Notes: generated by a model not told the origin, from the letters alone. DNA of 64,000 nt from Salegentibacter sp. R32 (GCF_008692195.1 NZ_RXOM01000003.1:1-64000), one strand, 5' to 3'; positions 1 through 9,306 are shown, counted from the stretch's first letter. Numbers and translations: made by a program.

Positions 1-66
1 GCTTTTGCCAGACATAAACTGGTCAAGTACCTTTTTCTCAAATTCTTGTTGTTCCTTTGTTGTCAT
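1..66 (-). CDS. IS256-family transposase, N-terminal 22 residues (partial)
   Basis: Only the first 22 codons are in the window, starting at an ATG at 66 and reading off the left edge. The peptide begins MTTKEQQEFEKKVLDQFMSG and continues KS, which resembles the N-termini of Bacteroidota IS256/mutator transposases, where such a segment precedes the conserved 'GKDG...PLLK' region. The DDE catalytic domain is not visible, so whether the gene is intact is unknown. A decayed relative lies just beside it at 130-720, so this locus has taken IS256 insertions more than once. Confidence 0.6.
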   Translation of the reverse strand, partial: MTTKEQQEFEKKVLDQFMSGKS

Positions 67-128
67 AATTCTATCTGAATGAAATTAATAAATAATTCTA
101 TTCAGACAGAGTTTATTTTACACCCTCT
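1..128 (-). mobile_element. Left-edge end of an IS256-family insertion sequence
   Basis: This is the 5' end of an element whose transposase runs off the left edge. The transposase start codon is at 66. Between it and the presumed outer end there is a strong inverted repeat: CTATCTGAATGAAATT at 71-86 faces AATTCTATTCAGACAG at 94-109. The outer boundary near 126-128 is inferred, because the minus strand there begins GAGGGTGTAAAATAAAC, which resembles the G-rich terminal repeats of IS256-type elements. The other terminus and the target duplication lie outside the window. Confidence 0.55.
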
Positions 129-129
129 A

Positions 130-720
130 TTTTAAGAAATTGATTTAAGATTATGCTCTATTATTCCTAATGTGCATCGATTACTTTTAGTAGCTTCTCC
201 TGTATTCAAATATATAGAGCTGTCTGGGTATAGATAGGTTTCATCATTACGTCATCTTTTGGGAACGATAATTTATTTTGATGTATTTCTTGACTTTTCT
301 ATTCAAGTTTTCATTGAGATTGGCGGTATAAATGATTTTTCTTATCTCCATTTGGGAATTCGAAAAATACGGTGAGATTTTCTCAGTTATCCCTCAAAAT
401 TTTATGACCTACACTACAGATATCTACCTTCATATTCTCTTGAAAAATCATTTGGGGAATCCGCCTTGGCTATCTGATGGAAGTTGATACTTCAAAATTG
501 TAAACCTCATTGGCTTAAAACGCTACAATCACATTTTATTCTATCTACCATATTCTTACTTGGTTTTATGATTCTCCAAAGCAATTACATGCTTTTTTAC
601 CAAAACCATTTTTGATATTAGTAGTATCGGAATTTTGATTCTTATCATAGGAAAGATAATCCTTCAGTTCTCCTTCTAATATTTTCTTAATCTCATGTTT
701 TGCAGTTTTTTTAAGCAATC
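130..720 (-). pseudogene. Decayed IS256-family transposase remnant
   Basis: No open frame survives, but three minus-strand stretches in different frames read as pieces of an IS256 transposase in the right order. Near 575-720 the translation contains EGELKDYLSYDKNQNSD followed by a KNGFGKKA-like segment, matching the N-terminal 'EGEL..YLGY.K' region. Near 409-480 a DSQGGFP-like segment, with a frame change, leads to a CSVGHKI-like segment, equivalent to the 'D..KGFP...C..H.IRN' core. Near 268-390 there is ISPYFSNSQMEIRKIIYTAN followed by NLNRKVKKYIK, equivalent to the C-terminal 'P.EIR..IYTTN.IE.LN' region. The spaces between the pieces are too short for a full gene, so internal deletions as well as frameshifts are likely. 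Confidence 0.65.
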
Positions 721-773
721 AAGCTTGTTTCCACTCTAAACCCCCTTTTTAGTAATTTAGTACTGTATAAATT

Positions 774-1286
774 TTATGTTGAAGGATGTTCATAAATATC
801 GTTGTAAAGATCTTTATATTTTTCTTTAATCACTTTACGTTTCATTTTCATGGTAGGAGTGAGGTGGTCACCTTCCACAGACCAAACATCTGGTGTTAAC
901 CTAAATTGTTTTATGCGTTCCCATTTACCAAAACGTTCATTGTAAAAATCTACTTCTTGTTGAACCCTTTCCATAACATCACTATTCTTAACTATTTCTT
1001 CGTTAGAATCACCCAGTTTTATTTTCTTCTGCTTAGCCCATTCTTCTATAAACTCAAAGTTGGGTTGTATTAATGCTGCCGGCATTTTTTCACCTTCACC
1101 AACTACCATAATTTGCTCGATAAATCGGGATTGTTTCATTGCATTTTCAATAAGTTGTGGTGCAATGTATTTACCACCGGAGGTTTTGAACATTTCTTTT
1201 TTACGATCGGTAATCTTCAAGAAACCTTCTGTATCAACTTCTCCAATATCACCGGTATGAAAGTATTTTTCTGTTTTTAAGTCGAA
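774..1286 (-). pseudogene. Truncated acyl-CoA synthetase (C-terminal fragment)
   Basis: This matches the last about 168 residues (from KYFHTGD to the stop) of the intact long-chain acyl-CoA synthetase encoded at 3677-5464. Over the final 147 residues only four amino acids differ, while the DNA carries many more substitutions, nearly all silent. Beyond 1286 the similarity stops abruptly and the reading frame runs into the 3' end of the neighbouring DUF4097-like gene. The adenylate-forming N-terminal domain, including the P-loop-like YTSGTTGKPKG motif, is missing, so no activity is expected. The two copies are direct repeats flanking the sigma-factor module at 1334-3502. Confidence 0.85.
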
Positions 1287-1333
1287 CTCATGTGAAAATA
1301 AATAGAGCTTTTTTTTATTAAAATAGATTTTAT

Positions 1334-2425
1334 CTAAGGAACTTTTTCAAAATTAATACTGGCATAGCTAGTAGATATATGAAGGTTAGTATTGCTGTTT
1401 TGGTTACGATAGTAGCCTGTGATTTTTTTACTTATGTTTTTCTCATAAGATTTAAGAATTTGCAGATCGTCGGTTCCGTGAATGCCTCCGTAAGAGGAAT
1501 TAATATTAAATTGAAAATCCATTTCGGCATCAAAGCCTAATTTAATTCCCGCGTAATCGGTTTTTATTTCAACATTTTTAATGCCCTTGACAAGTTTGTC
1601 TATACGCACGGAACCATAACCTTGTTTAAGATCTAATGAAGAGAATACACGACCAATTTTAGTGCTAAGGTAGTCGCCACGGGCTTCAATATTTGCTACT
1701 TTTTCTACAGTGATGCTACCATAGTCACAATTAAACTGAAGGTTTTTTACTTTGGAAATATTAGAATCCGAATAATCTGCCTGTACAATGATATTTTGGG
1801 CTTCTTCAATAGTAAATCCAGAATAATCGGAATGAATAGTTGCATTAGTAATATAACCAAAATGACAATTTCTAGTATAATCGAAATTAAAAGTATTGCT
1901 TTCCCCTTTTGCTTCACCAATATCAATTTTGCCATAGTCGCATGAAATATTTGTATTTCCTAAGACTTTATCAATGTAAATTGCTCCGTAATCATTGTTG
2001 ATATCCATATGATGGCGTACGGGTGCTTTTATTACGTAATTAATCTCCATATTTACGTTATTACTATTTCCGAAGATAGCACTCCACCAAGATTTGTTTT
2101 CATTTTCGAAATAAGTGACCGCACTCACTTCATCACCTTTTTGGTTGAATTCAACATTAATATGATCTAATTTTTTTTGAACTTCTTCAGCATTATTTCC
2201 ATTAGTTTTTATAAAAACATTAATAATAATCTTGTCTTGATCCCAAGTAGAAATATCAATGTTTCCATAGCTGTTGTCTATTTTTAGTATTCCATTTGGG
2301 GAGACTGAAAATTCTTTCGATATTTTTTTCTCTTTGGTGTGTTTCCCGTTATGGTCACAGTTTGCAAAGCTTACGGCCGGAAAGAATAGGACTAGTAAAA
2401 ATAATTTATATAGTATTGTTTTCAT
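1334..2425 (-). CDS. DUF4097-like adhesin-type exported protein
   Basis: A 363-residue protein with an N-terminal signal peptide (about residues 1-21, ending SFA) followed by a regular beta-rich body. Short segments of the type 'nxxYGxixI' recur (SYGNIDIS, DYGAIYID, DYGKIDIG, DYGSITVE, GYGSVRID, SYGGIHG), the pattern of the stacked beta-solenoid in the DUF4097/DUF2807 putative auto-transporter adhesin families. It probably sits in the periplasm or at the cell surface. Its start overlaps the stop of the membrane protein gene upstream by 4 nt (ATGA), so it is the last gene of the sigma-factor operon 3502-1334 and is a likely envelope effector or sensor of that module. No catalytic residues are recognisable. 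Confidence 0.75.
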   Translation of the reverse strand: MKTILYKLFLLVLFFPAVSFANCDHNGKHTKEKKISKEFSVSPNGILKIDNSYGNIDISTWDQDKIIINVFIKTNGNNAEEVQKKLDHINVEFNQKGDEVSAVTYFENENKSWWSAIFGNSNNVNMEINYVIKAPVRHHMDINNDYGAIYIDKVLGNTNISCDYGKIDIGEAKGESNTFNFDYTRNCHFGYITNATIHSDYSGFTIEEAQNIIVQADYSDSNISKVKNLQFNCDYGSITVEKVANIEARGDYLSTKIGRVFSSLDLKQGYGSVRIDKLVKGIKNVEIKTDYAGIKLGFDAEMDFQFNINSSYGGIHGTDDLQILKSYEKNISKKITGYYRNQNSNTNLHISTSYASINFEKVP

Positions 2426-2955
2426 ATTTTATCAATTTTAAATTCGTTAATTGTTTGTATTTGCTCTAGTACTTGTTTTAAAAGATCAATTCTCTGTTGA
2501 AAATTATTGATCATAGCGAAGATTACGCGTTTATCTTTTCCGCTTTTTAAAAGGTCTTTTTTTAATTTGTTATATTCTTTTTCTAAGGTCTGCATTTGTA
2601 CCAATGCATCATTAATAATTTTATTGGTTTCCGGTGTTCTTTTGCCTTCTATAGATTTAAGTTCTTGTTGAATAAGGTTACTGTAAAAATCTTGGGTTTT
2701 TTTCATTTCCGGGGAAACATTAGCTAAATCTGTTTCTTTCTGAAAGGAAAGTGAATTAAAGCTTGTTCCTAAAGCAAGGAAGCCAATTAACAATACAGCC
2801 GCCACACCACTTAATGAAGGCCATAAGACTTTTACTTTATTGCTTTTTGTCTGCTGTTTTAATTTAGCGTGAAACCGTTCTTCGTGTCCCGAAATAGGTT
2901 CAGCGATATCAAAATTTAAGTCCTTTAACTCTTCAAAAAAATCTTCATTTTTCAT
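2422..2955 (-). CDS. Single-pass membrane protein, putative anti-sigma partner
   Basis: A 177-residue protein with an N-terminal cytoplasmic stretch containing GHEERFHAKL (residues 23-32), a motif I have seen in Bacteroidota proteins encoded after ECF sigma factors, then one hydrophobic helix at about residues 45-64 and a periplasmic part rich in Lys, Gln and Leu that looks coiled-coil (about 85-170). It overlaps the sigma factor gene by 11 nt and the adhesin-like gene by 4 nt, so the three are translationally coupled. The role as anti-sigma factor is inferred from position and topology; there is no recognisable zinc-binding ZAS motif. Confidence 0.6.
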   Translation of the reverse strand: MKNEDFFEELKDLNFDIAEPISGHEERFHAKLKQQTKSNKVKVLWPSLSGVAAVLLIGFLALGTSFNSLSFQKETDLANVSPEMKKTQDFYSNLIQQELKSIEGKRTPETNKIINDALVQMQTLEKEYNKLKKDLLKSGKDKRVIFAMINNFQQRIDLLKQVLEQIQTINEFKIDKI

Positions 2956-3502
2956 CTTTCATCATTTTTTTTCTTAAACTTTCTTTTGCTCGTGAGATGG
3001 TTGTTCTGCAATTAGCATAGGAAATATTTAAAATTTCTCCTATTTCTTCATAATCATATCCCTCAATAAGGTGAAGCGTTAGGCAAATTCTGTAATTTTC
3101 TTTAAGCTCTTGCATTGTATGCATGACTCGTTTCACCTTTTTATTTTGGGTATCTTCATCGATTATTCCTTTGTTTTCTTCGGTTTCATTTTGAAGGTAA
3201 TCCTTATAGCTTACTTCTTCGTATCTCGATTTTTTTTGATGCACATTAATGCTATTATTAACAACAATTCTTTTCAACCAAGCCCCAAAAGTCGCATCTC
3301 CTTTATAAGAATCAATTTTGGCAAAAGCATTTAAAAAAGATTCTTGCATGATATCTTCTGCTTCAGCACTATGGTGCACAATTCTTAATGCTGTATTATA
3401 CATTGCTTTATAATACCTATTGTAAACCTGTAGCTGAGCTTTTTGATCTCCTTTACGACAGTCTTCAATAAGGCCGTTAATATGGGGGATGGTTGATTGC
3501 AA
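2945..3502 (-). CDS. ECF RNA polymerase sigma factor (first module)
   Basis: A 185-residue sigma-70 family protein with region 2 (about residues 10-80, including YNRYYKAMYNTALRIV and AEDIMQESFLNAF) and region 4 (about 120-180, with LTLHLIEGYDYEEIGEILNI and a recognition helix NCRTTISRAKESLR). It directs RNA polymerase to a specific promoter set, probably in response to envelope conditions sensed by its co-encoded membrane partner. The start is TTG: an in-frame TAA lies two codons upstream and the first ATG comes only inside region 2. Two GTAAC sequences exactly 10 bp apart on the minus strand (3551-3547 and 3541-3537) lie 35-45 nt upstream and could be the -35 region of an autoregulated promoter. 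Confidence 0.85.
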   Translation of the reverse strand: MQSTIPHINGLIEDCRKGDQKAQLQVYNRYYKAMYNTALRIVHHSAEAEDIMQESFLNAFAKIDSYKGDATFGAWLKRIVVNNSINVHQKKSRYEEVSYKDYLQNETEENKGIIDEDTQNKKVKRVMHTMQELKENYRICLTLHLIEGYDYEEIGEILNISYANCRTTISRAKESLRKKMMKDEK

Positions 3503-3536
3503 AAGTTAACTTGTTTCTACTATAAAGATATGGGGT

Positions 3537-3551
3537 GTTACGATTTGTTAC
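3537..3551 (-). promoter_or_regulatory. Paired GTAAC repeat upstream of the ECF sigma gene
   Basis: On the minus strand the sequence GTAACAAATCGTAAC contains two direct GTAAC copies spaced one helical turn apart, 35-45 nt before the sigma factor start. An AAC-containing -35 is common for ECF sigma factors, so this may be the autoregulated promoter. The assignment is inference. Confidence 0.35.
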
Positions 3552-3624
3552 AGTTTGAATAAATTTTTTAAATATCCGCCATAAATAATAATTGGGATTT
3601 CAAGAATTGTTTTTAAAATAAAAA

Positions 3625-3650
3625 ACCCAGAATTGTGGTAAATTCTGGGT
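3625..3650 (-). terminator. Rho-independent terminator of the acyl-CoA synthetase gene
   Basis: ACCCAGAATT and AATTCTGGGT form a perfect 10-bp stem with a 6-nt loop. On the minus strand it is followed by a T-rich run, and it lies about 25 nt after the stop of the gene ending at 3677. Confidence 0.85.
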
Positions 3651-3676
3651 GGTAATTATTTCTTTAGAAGAATTTT

Positions 3677-5464
3677 TTAGTTGGAAGGATGCTCGTAAAT
3701 ATCGTCGTAAAGATCTTTATATTTTTCTTTAATCACTTTACGTTTCATTTTCATGGTAGGAGTGAGGTGATCACCTTCCACAGACCAAACATCTGGTGTT
3801 AACCTAAACTGTTTGATGCGTTCCCATTTACCAAAGCGTTCATTATAAAAATCTACTTCTTGTTGAACCCTTTCCATAACATCACTATTCTTAACTATTT
3901 CTTCGTTAGAATCACCCAGGTTTATTTTTTTTCGTTTAGCCCATTCTTCTATAAACTCAAAGTTGGGTTGTATTAAGGCTGCCGGCATTTTTTCACCTTC
4001 ACCAACTACCATAATTTGCTCGATAAATCGGGATTGTTTCATCGCATTTTCAATAAGTTGTGGTGCAATGTACTTACCACCGGAAGTTTTAAACATTTCT
4101 TTTTTACGATCGGTAATCTTTAGGAAACCTTCGCTGTCTACCTCGCCAATATCTCCGGTATGGAAGTATTTATCTTCGGTAAGAACTTCTTTTGTTTTTT
4201 CTTGATCTTTATAGTAACCAATCATTACTTGAGGACCTTGAATCATAATTTCCCCATCATCTGCAATTTTTACATTCGTATCGGGCAATGGTTTTCCTAC
4301 GCTTCCTATTTTAAATCCGTTATCACGCATGTCATTAACGGCAACCACAGGTGAAGTTTCCGTGAGGCCGTAACCTTCCATTACGCCAATACCTGCTGCA
4401 TTAAATACACGGGCTAATCTTGGTTGGAGGGCAGCGCTTCCAGAAGCGATTACATTTAACCTTCCGCCTAATGCTTCTTGCCATTTACTAAAGATAAGCT
4501 TACGGGCGATTTTTAGTTTAAATTCATACCACCATCCATTATTTCCGTAGGGTTCCCATTCTAATCCTAATTCTACTGCCCAATAGAAAAGCTTATGTTT
4601 AATTCCGGATAAATCGGAGCCTTTTGCAATAATCTTGTCGTAAACTTTTTCTAAAAGACGGGGAACGGCCGACATCACATGCGGGCGGACTTCTTTTAGG
4701 TTTTCACTAATCTTATCGATAGATTCAGCAAAATAAATACTTACTCCCGCATATTGATACATATAGAGTAACATGCGTTCATAAATGTGACAAACCGGTA
4801 AAAAGCTAATCGCAACATTGCTACCTTTATTTAAAGGCAATCGGGTTGCACTATTGATGGCGTTACTGGTAATATTTTTATGGGATAACATAACCCCTTT
4901 GGGTTTTCCCGTCGTTCCTGAAGTATAAATAATGGTCGCCAAATCATCTTCTGTGATAGAATCTTTGATGCGATCTACTTCTCCTTGATTGCTTTCATCT
5001 TCACCGAGTCCTAAAAGTTCTGACCAGTTTTTTGTGTTAGAGATTTTATCGAATGAGTAAACCTCTTTTAAACTTGGCACTTTATCTTTTATTTTATTGA
5101 CTTTTGCCAGTACTTCTTCATCTGATACAAAGCAATATTTAGATTCGCTATGGTTTAGAACGTATTCATATTCATCTTCGGAAATAGTAGGATAAATGGG
5201 AACATCCTGAGCACCTATTTGTAGGATACCAATATCCATGATATTCCACTCGGTTCTGTTAGAAGTAGATATCAACGCAATTTTATCGTTTGTATTTACT
5301 CCCATTCTTAGCAAAGCCCTACTTATTTTGTTGGCTTTTGCTATATATTCTTCAGTTGAAGTACCTATCCACTCACCATTGTATTTGGTGACAAGGGCTT
5401 GATTTAGGTTAAATTTTTCTAACTGATAATATGGGAAATCGAATAATCTTTTAATTTCAGTCAT
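3677..5464 (-). CDS. Long-chain fatty acid--CoA ligase (AMP-dependent synthetase)
   Basis: A 595-residue adenylate-forming enzyme that activates fatty acids to acyl-CoA through an acyl-AMP intermediate. Visible motifs are the phosphate-binding loop YTSGTTGKPKG (residues 180-190), the adenine/acyl site GYGLTETSP (about 370), the hinge region HTGD followed by ITDRKKEMFKTSGGKY, and a Lys-rich C-terminus (PTMKMKRKVI) that carries the usual catalytic lysine region. Length and motif order fit the FadD15/ACSL-like branch common in Bacteroidota. It is transcribed alone, with a terminator at 3625-3650. A closely related 3' fragment lies at 774-1286. Confidence 0.9.
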   Translation of the reverse strand: MTEIKRLFDFPYYQLEKFNLNQALVTKYNGEWIGTSTEEYIAKANKISRALLRMGVNTNDKIALISTSNRTEWNIMDIGILQIGAQDVPIYPTISEDEYEYVLNHSESKYCFVSDEEVLAKVNKIKDKVPSLKEVYSFDKISNTKNWSELLGLGEDESNQGEVDRIKDSITEDDLATIIYTSGTTGKPKGVMLSHKNITSNAINSATRLPLNKGSNVAISFLPVCHIYERMLLYMYQYAGVSIYFAESIDKISENLKEVRPHVMSAVPRLLEKVYDKIIAKGSDLSGIKHKLFYWAVELGLEWEPYGNNGWWYEFKLKIARKLIFSKWQEALGGRLNVIASGSAALQPRLARVFNAAGIGVMEGYGLTETSPVVAVNDMRDNGFKIGSVGKPLPDTNVKIADDGEIMIQGPQVMIGYYKDQEKTKEVLTEDKYFHTGDIGEVDSEGFLKITDRKKEMFKTSGGKYIAPQLIENAMKQSRFIEQIMVVGEGEKMPAALIQPNFEFIEEWAKRKKINLGDSNEEIVKNSDVMERVQQEVDFYNERFGKWERIKQFRLTPDVWSVEGDHLTPTMKMKRKVIKEKYKDLYDDIYEHPSN

Positions 5465-5576
5465 AGGAAGATATCAATTTGTACACTGCAAAATATAAAA
5501 TAAACTGCTTATTTTATATTAAATTTATAAAAAAACCTTCCTAAAATTATTCAATTAACTAATAAACAGTAAAATC

Positions 5577-8500
5577 CTATTCAGATTTCTCAAACCATTT
5601 TCTAGCATTTACAAAAGCTTCTAACCAAGGCGTAACTTGATCGTCTTTTCTATCTTTTGGATAATTTGCCCAATTCCAGCTAAACGTTGAACGTTCTAAA
5701 TGCGGCATCATCACTAAGTGACGACCAGAGTCATCCGTTAGCATCGCGGTATTAAAATCTGAACCGTTCGGGTTGGCAGGATAAGCATCATAACCGTATT
5801 TACCTACAATGTTATATTTTTCTTCCTCATAGGGGAAACTGAATTTACCTTCGCCATGCGCAGCCCAAATTCCTAATTTGCTACCTGTTAACCCAGAAAG
5901 CATTACTGAATTATTCTCCTGAATTTCAACAGAAGTAAAGTTACATTCAAATTTATGAGAATCGTTATGTAACATTTTTGGCTTTTCTTCATGGCTAGGA
6001 TTAATTAATCCTAATTCGATGAAAAGTTGACAACCGTTACAAACCCCTAAGGAAAGCGTATCTTCTCTGTCAAAGAATTTCTTTAAAGCTGTATTGGCTT
6101 TTTCATTGTAAAGAAAGGCTCCGGCCCAACCTTTTGCACTTCCTAGAACATCAGAATTAGAGAAACCACCCACAGCAGCAATAAACTGAATGTCTTCTAA
6201 GGTTTCCCGACCGGTAATTAAATCGGTCATATGAACATCTTTTACGTCGAAACCAGCTAAGTGCATAGCGCGTGCCATTTCACGTTCTGAATTTGAACCT
6301 TTCTCGCGAATAATTGCTGCTTTAATTTTTGCTTTCCCGGTATTGATTTTAGGAAGTTTTCCTGTGAAATTTTCTGGGAATTTAAAAGAAAGCGGTTGCT
6401 TTTTGTAATTGTTAAAACGCTCGGTTGCTTTTTCCTTTCCGCTTTGTTTTTGGTCTAATAAATAAGATGTTTTAAACCAAGTATCACGGTACATTTCAAT
6501 ATCGAAAATGAAATTATCACTGTGATTAATTATTTTTAATTCAGCGTTCTTTGTGACCAATCCTAATTTGAAAAACTCAATCTCGTTTTCTTTTAGAATA
6601 GTTTCTACAGATTTGTCTTTCGCTTGAAAAACGATTCCGCTGTTTTCGTGGAATAAAACTTTTGTGGAATCTTCTTCATTTAACTTAGAAAGGTCCAGTT
6701 CTGCTCCTAAATTGGTATCGGCAAAACACATTTCTAAAAGCGTGGTGATTAATCCGCCGGAAGCCACATCGTGCCCGGCGAGAATTAAATCTTCTTTTAT
6801 AAGTTGCTGAATGGTATTAAATGCTAAAGCAAATTTTTCATCATCTTTAATGGTAGGAACTTCAGTACCGATTTTATTCAGAATCTGCGCAAAAGAAGAC
6901 CCACCTAATTTAAATTCATCTTGAGAGAAGTTAATGTAATAGACTTCACCGCCTTCTTTTTGAAAAACAGGCTCGACTACTTTACTAATTTCATTACAAT
7001 TTCCCGCTGCTGAAACAATTACCGTTCCTGGCGCAATTACTTCTTTATCAGGGTATTTTTGCTTCATCGAAAGTGAATCTTTCCCCGTAGGAACATTAAC
7101 TCCTAAAGCAAGTGCAAAGTCTGATAATCCTTCAACAGCATCATATAAACGGGCATCTTCCCCTTCATTATTACAAGGCCACATCCAGTTAGCAGAAAGG
7201 GAAACCGATTTTAATCCGTCTTTAAGCGGAGCCCAAACCATATTGGTTAAAGCTTCAGCAACCGAATTTTTAGAACCCGCCACAGGATCTACCAAAGCCG
7301 AAATAGGAGAGTGGCCAATTGAAGTAGCAACCCCTTCTTTACCTTTATAATCGAGAGCCATTACGCCCACATTGTTTAATGGTAATTGTAAAGGTCCGGC
7401 GGTTTGCTGCTTTGCTACTCGACCAGAAACACAACGGTCAACTTTGTTAGTTAACCAATCTTTACTGGCAACCGCTTCTAGCTGTAAAACTTGCGCAACG
7501 TAATCGTATATTTTAGAAGAATCGTAAGCTAAATCTGCATACTTGCGATTAACTTTTTTATCGTTCATAATGGTTTTAGGCGAACTTCCAAACATATCTG
7601 AAAGTGCTAAATCCATTGGTTTTTCTCCCGAAGTTTCACTTTTAAACGTAAACTGGTGGTCACCGGTTACATTTCCTACTTCATACATGGGTGAACGTTC
7701 GCGTTCCGCTACACGTTTTAAGGTAGCAATTTGCTCTTTGCTAATCACCAATCCCATACGTTCTTGAGATTCGTTACCAATAATTTCTTTTGCTGAAAGG
7801 GTAGGATCACCCACTGGAAGTTTGTCTAAATCTATTTTTCCACCGGTATCTTCAACCAATTCGCTTAAACAGTTTAAGTGGCCACCGGCTCCGTGGTCGT
7901 GAATGGAAACAATCGGATTTTTATCGGCTTCTACCATTCCGCGAATGGCGTTGGCAGCACGTTTTTGCATTTCAGGATTTGAACGTTGGATGGCATTAAG
8001 TTCGATTCCGCTACTGAATTCTCCTGTATCTGCTGAAGAAACTGCGGCACCACCCATTCCAATTCGATAGTTTTCACCACCTAAAATCACAATAGAATCA
8101 TCGGTTTGTGGCGTAGCTTTTATGGCTTGGTCTTTTTTACCGTAACCAATACCACCGGCTAACATAATTACTTTATCATAACCTAAATCACGGTTGTCTT
8201 CAGAATGTTCAAAAGTTAATACCGAACCAGAAATTAAAGGTTGCCCAAATTTATTTCCAAAATCTGAAGCTCCGTTAGAAGCTTTAATCAAAATATCCAT
8301 TGGGGTTTGGTATAACCATTTGCGTTCTTGCATCGCTTTTTCCCAAGGTCTTTCTTCTAGACGGCTGTAAGATGTCATATAAACAGCAGTTCCTGCCAAT
8401 GGTAAAGAACCTTGACCACCGGCTAAACGGTCTCTGATTTCACCACCGCTACCGGTTGCTGCTCCGTTAAACGGTTCAACAGTAGTAGGGAAGTTGTGCG

Positions 8501-9242
8501 TTTCTGCTTTTAAAGAAATAACCGAGTCAAATTCTGTATTTTGATAAAAATCTGGTTTATCGGCAGATTTTGGAGCAAATTGCTCGACTTTTGGTCCGTT
8601 GATAAACGCAACGTTATCTTTATAAGCTGAAACTATATCATTCGGGTTTTCCTCAGAAGTTTTTTTGATGAGTTTAAAAAGGGAGGTTGGTTTTTCTTCG
8701 CCATCGATCACAAATGTTCCGTTGAAAATTTTGTGACGACAGTGTTCTGAGTTTACTTGTGAGAAACCAAAAACTTCAGAATCGGTTAACTTTCTACCCA
8801 ATTTTTCAGAAAGTCGTTCTAAATAATTCACTTCTTCTTTATTTAAAGCTAAACCTTCTTGTTGGTTGTAAGCTTCAATATCTTCAATTTCAATAACTTT
8901 TTCAGGCTGAAGATGAATGTCGTAAATATCTTGATGAAGCTCCGGATATTTTTGCGATAACATCGGGTCAAAATCTTTGAATTCTTTTGAAACTCCATGG
9001 AATTCTTCTATACGAATAATCCCTTCAATTCCCATGTTTTGGGTGATTTCTACAGCATTAGTACTCCAAGGGGTCACCATTGCGGCACGCGGACCTATAA
9101 AGTCTCCTTCTAAAGTTTCCTGATTAATTTGAGAAGTATTCCCAAAAAGCCAGTTAAGTTTTTTTGTGTCTTCTGAAGTTAAGTCTTTTTGAACTTGCAC
9201 CGCATAAACGGTAGATTTTGGGTTCCCGAAGAAAAGAATCAT
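5577..9242 (-). CDS. purL: Phosphoribosylformylglycinamidine synthase
   Basis: A 1221-residue single-chain FGAM synthase, which converts FGAR, glutamine and ATP to FGAM in step four of purine synthesis. It is the large PurL type: an N-terminal PurS-like domain, a linker, two AIRS-type halves (including the RDRLAGG and HDHGAGGHLNCLSE regions), and a C-terminal class I glutamine amidotransferase domain. The amidotransferase nucleophile is C1068 in GVCNGCQLF, and H1181 and E1183 in MPHLERS complete the triad. The length is normal for the family. The start ATG at 9242 gives the expected beta-strand beginning (MILFFGNP). It appears to be monocistronic. Confidence 0.97.
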   Translation of the reverse strand: MILFFGNPKSTVYAVQVQKDLTSEDTKKLNWLFGNTSQINQETLEGDFIGPRAAMVTPWSTNAVEITQNMGIEGIIRIEEFHGVSKEFKDFDPMLSQKYPELHQDIYDIHLQPEKVIEIEDIEAYNQQEGLALNKEEVNYLERLSEKLGRKLTDSEVFGFSQVNSEHCRHKIFNGTFVIDGEEKPTSLFKLIKKTSEENPNDIVSAYKDNVAFINGPKVEQFAPKSADKPDFYQNTEFDSVISLKAETHNFPTTVEPFNGAATGSGGEIRDRLAGGQGSLPLAGTAVYMTSYSRLEERPWEKAMQERKWLYQTPMDILIKASNGASDFGNKFGQPLISGSVLTFEHSEDNRDLGYDKVIMLAGGIGYGKKDQAIKATPQTDDSIVILGGENYRIGMGGAAVSSADTGEFSSGIELNAIQRSNPEMQKRAANAIRGMVEADKNPIVSIHDHGAGGHLNCLSELVEDTGGKIDLDKLPVGDPTLSAKEIIGNESQERMGLVISKEQIATLKRVAERERSPMYEVGNVTGDHQFTFKSETSGEKPMDLALSDMFGSSPKTIMNDKKVNRKYADLAYDSSKIYDYVAQVLQLEAVASKDWLTNKVDRCVSGRVAKQQTAGPLQLPLNNVGVMALDYKGKEGVATSIGHSPISALVDPVAGSKNSVAEALTNMVWAPLKDGLKSVSLSANWMWPCNNEGEDARLYDAVEGLSDFALALGVNVPTGKDSLSMKQKYPDKEVIAPGTVIVSAAGNCNEISKVVEPVFQKEGGEVYYINFSQDEFKLGGSSFAQILNKIGTEVPTIKDDEKFALAFNTIQQLIKEDLILAGHDVASGGLITTLLEMCFADTNLGAELDLSKLNEEDSTKVLFHENSGIVFQAKDKSVETILKENEIEFFKLGLVTKNAELKIINHSDNFIFDIEMYRDTWFKTSYLLDQKQSGKEKATERFNNYKKQPLSFKFPENFTGKLPKINTGKAKIKAAIIREKGSNSEREMARAMHLAGFDVKDVHMTDLITGRETLEDIQFIAAVGGFSNSDVLGSAKGWAGAFLYNEKANTALKKFFDREDTLSLGVCNGCQLFIELGLINPSHEEKPKMLHNDSHKFECNFTSVEIQENNSVMLSGLTGSKLGIWAAHGEGKFSFPYEEEKYNIVGKYGYDAYPANPNGSDFNTAMLTDDSGRHLVMMPHLERSTFSWNWANYPKDRKDDQVTPWLEAFVNARKWFEKSE

Positions 9243-9306
9243 AATTGGGTGATTTGTGTTGTGTTTAAAAACGCAAATTTAACTTTTTATGATGAATTTA
9301 AGATAT

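Noticed and set aside
7543-7767. Antisense open frame within purL, and similar frames opposite other genes
   Set aside because: These are shadows of conserved coding sequence on the other strand, with no motif, no promoter and biased composition.
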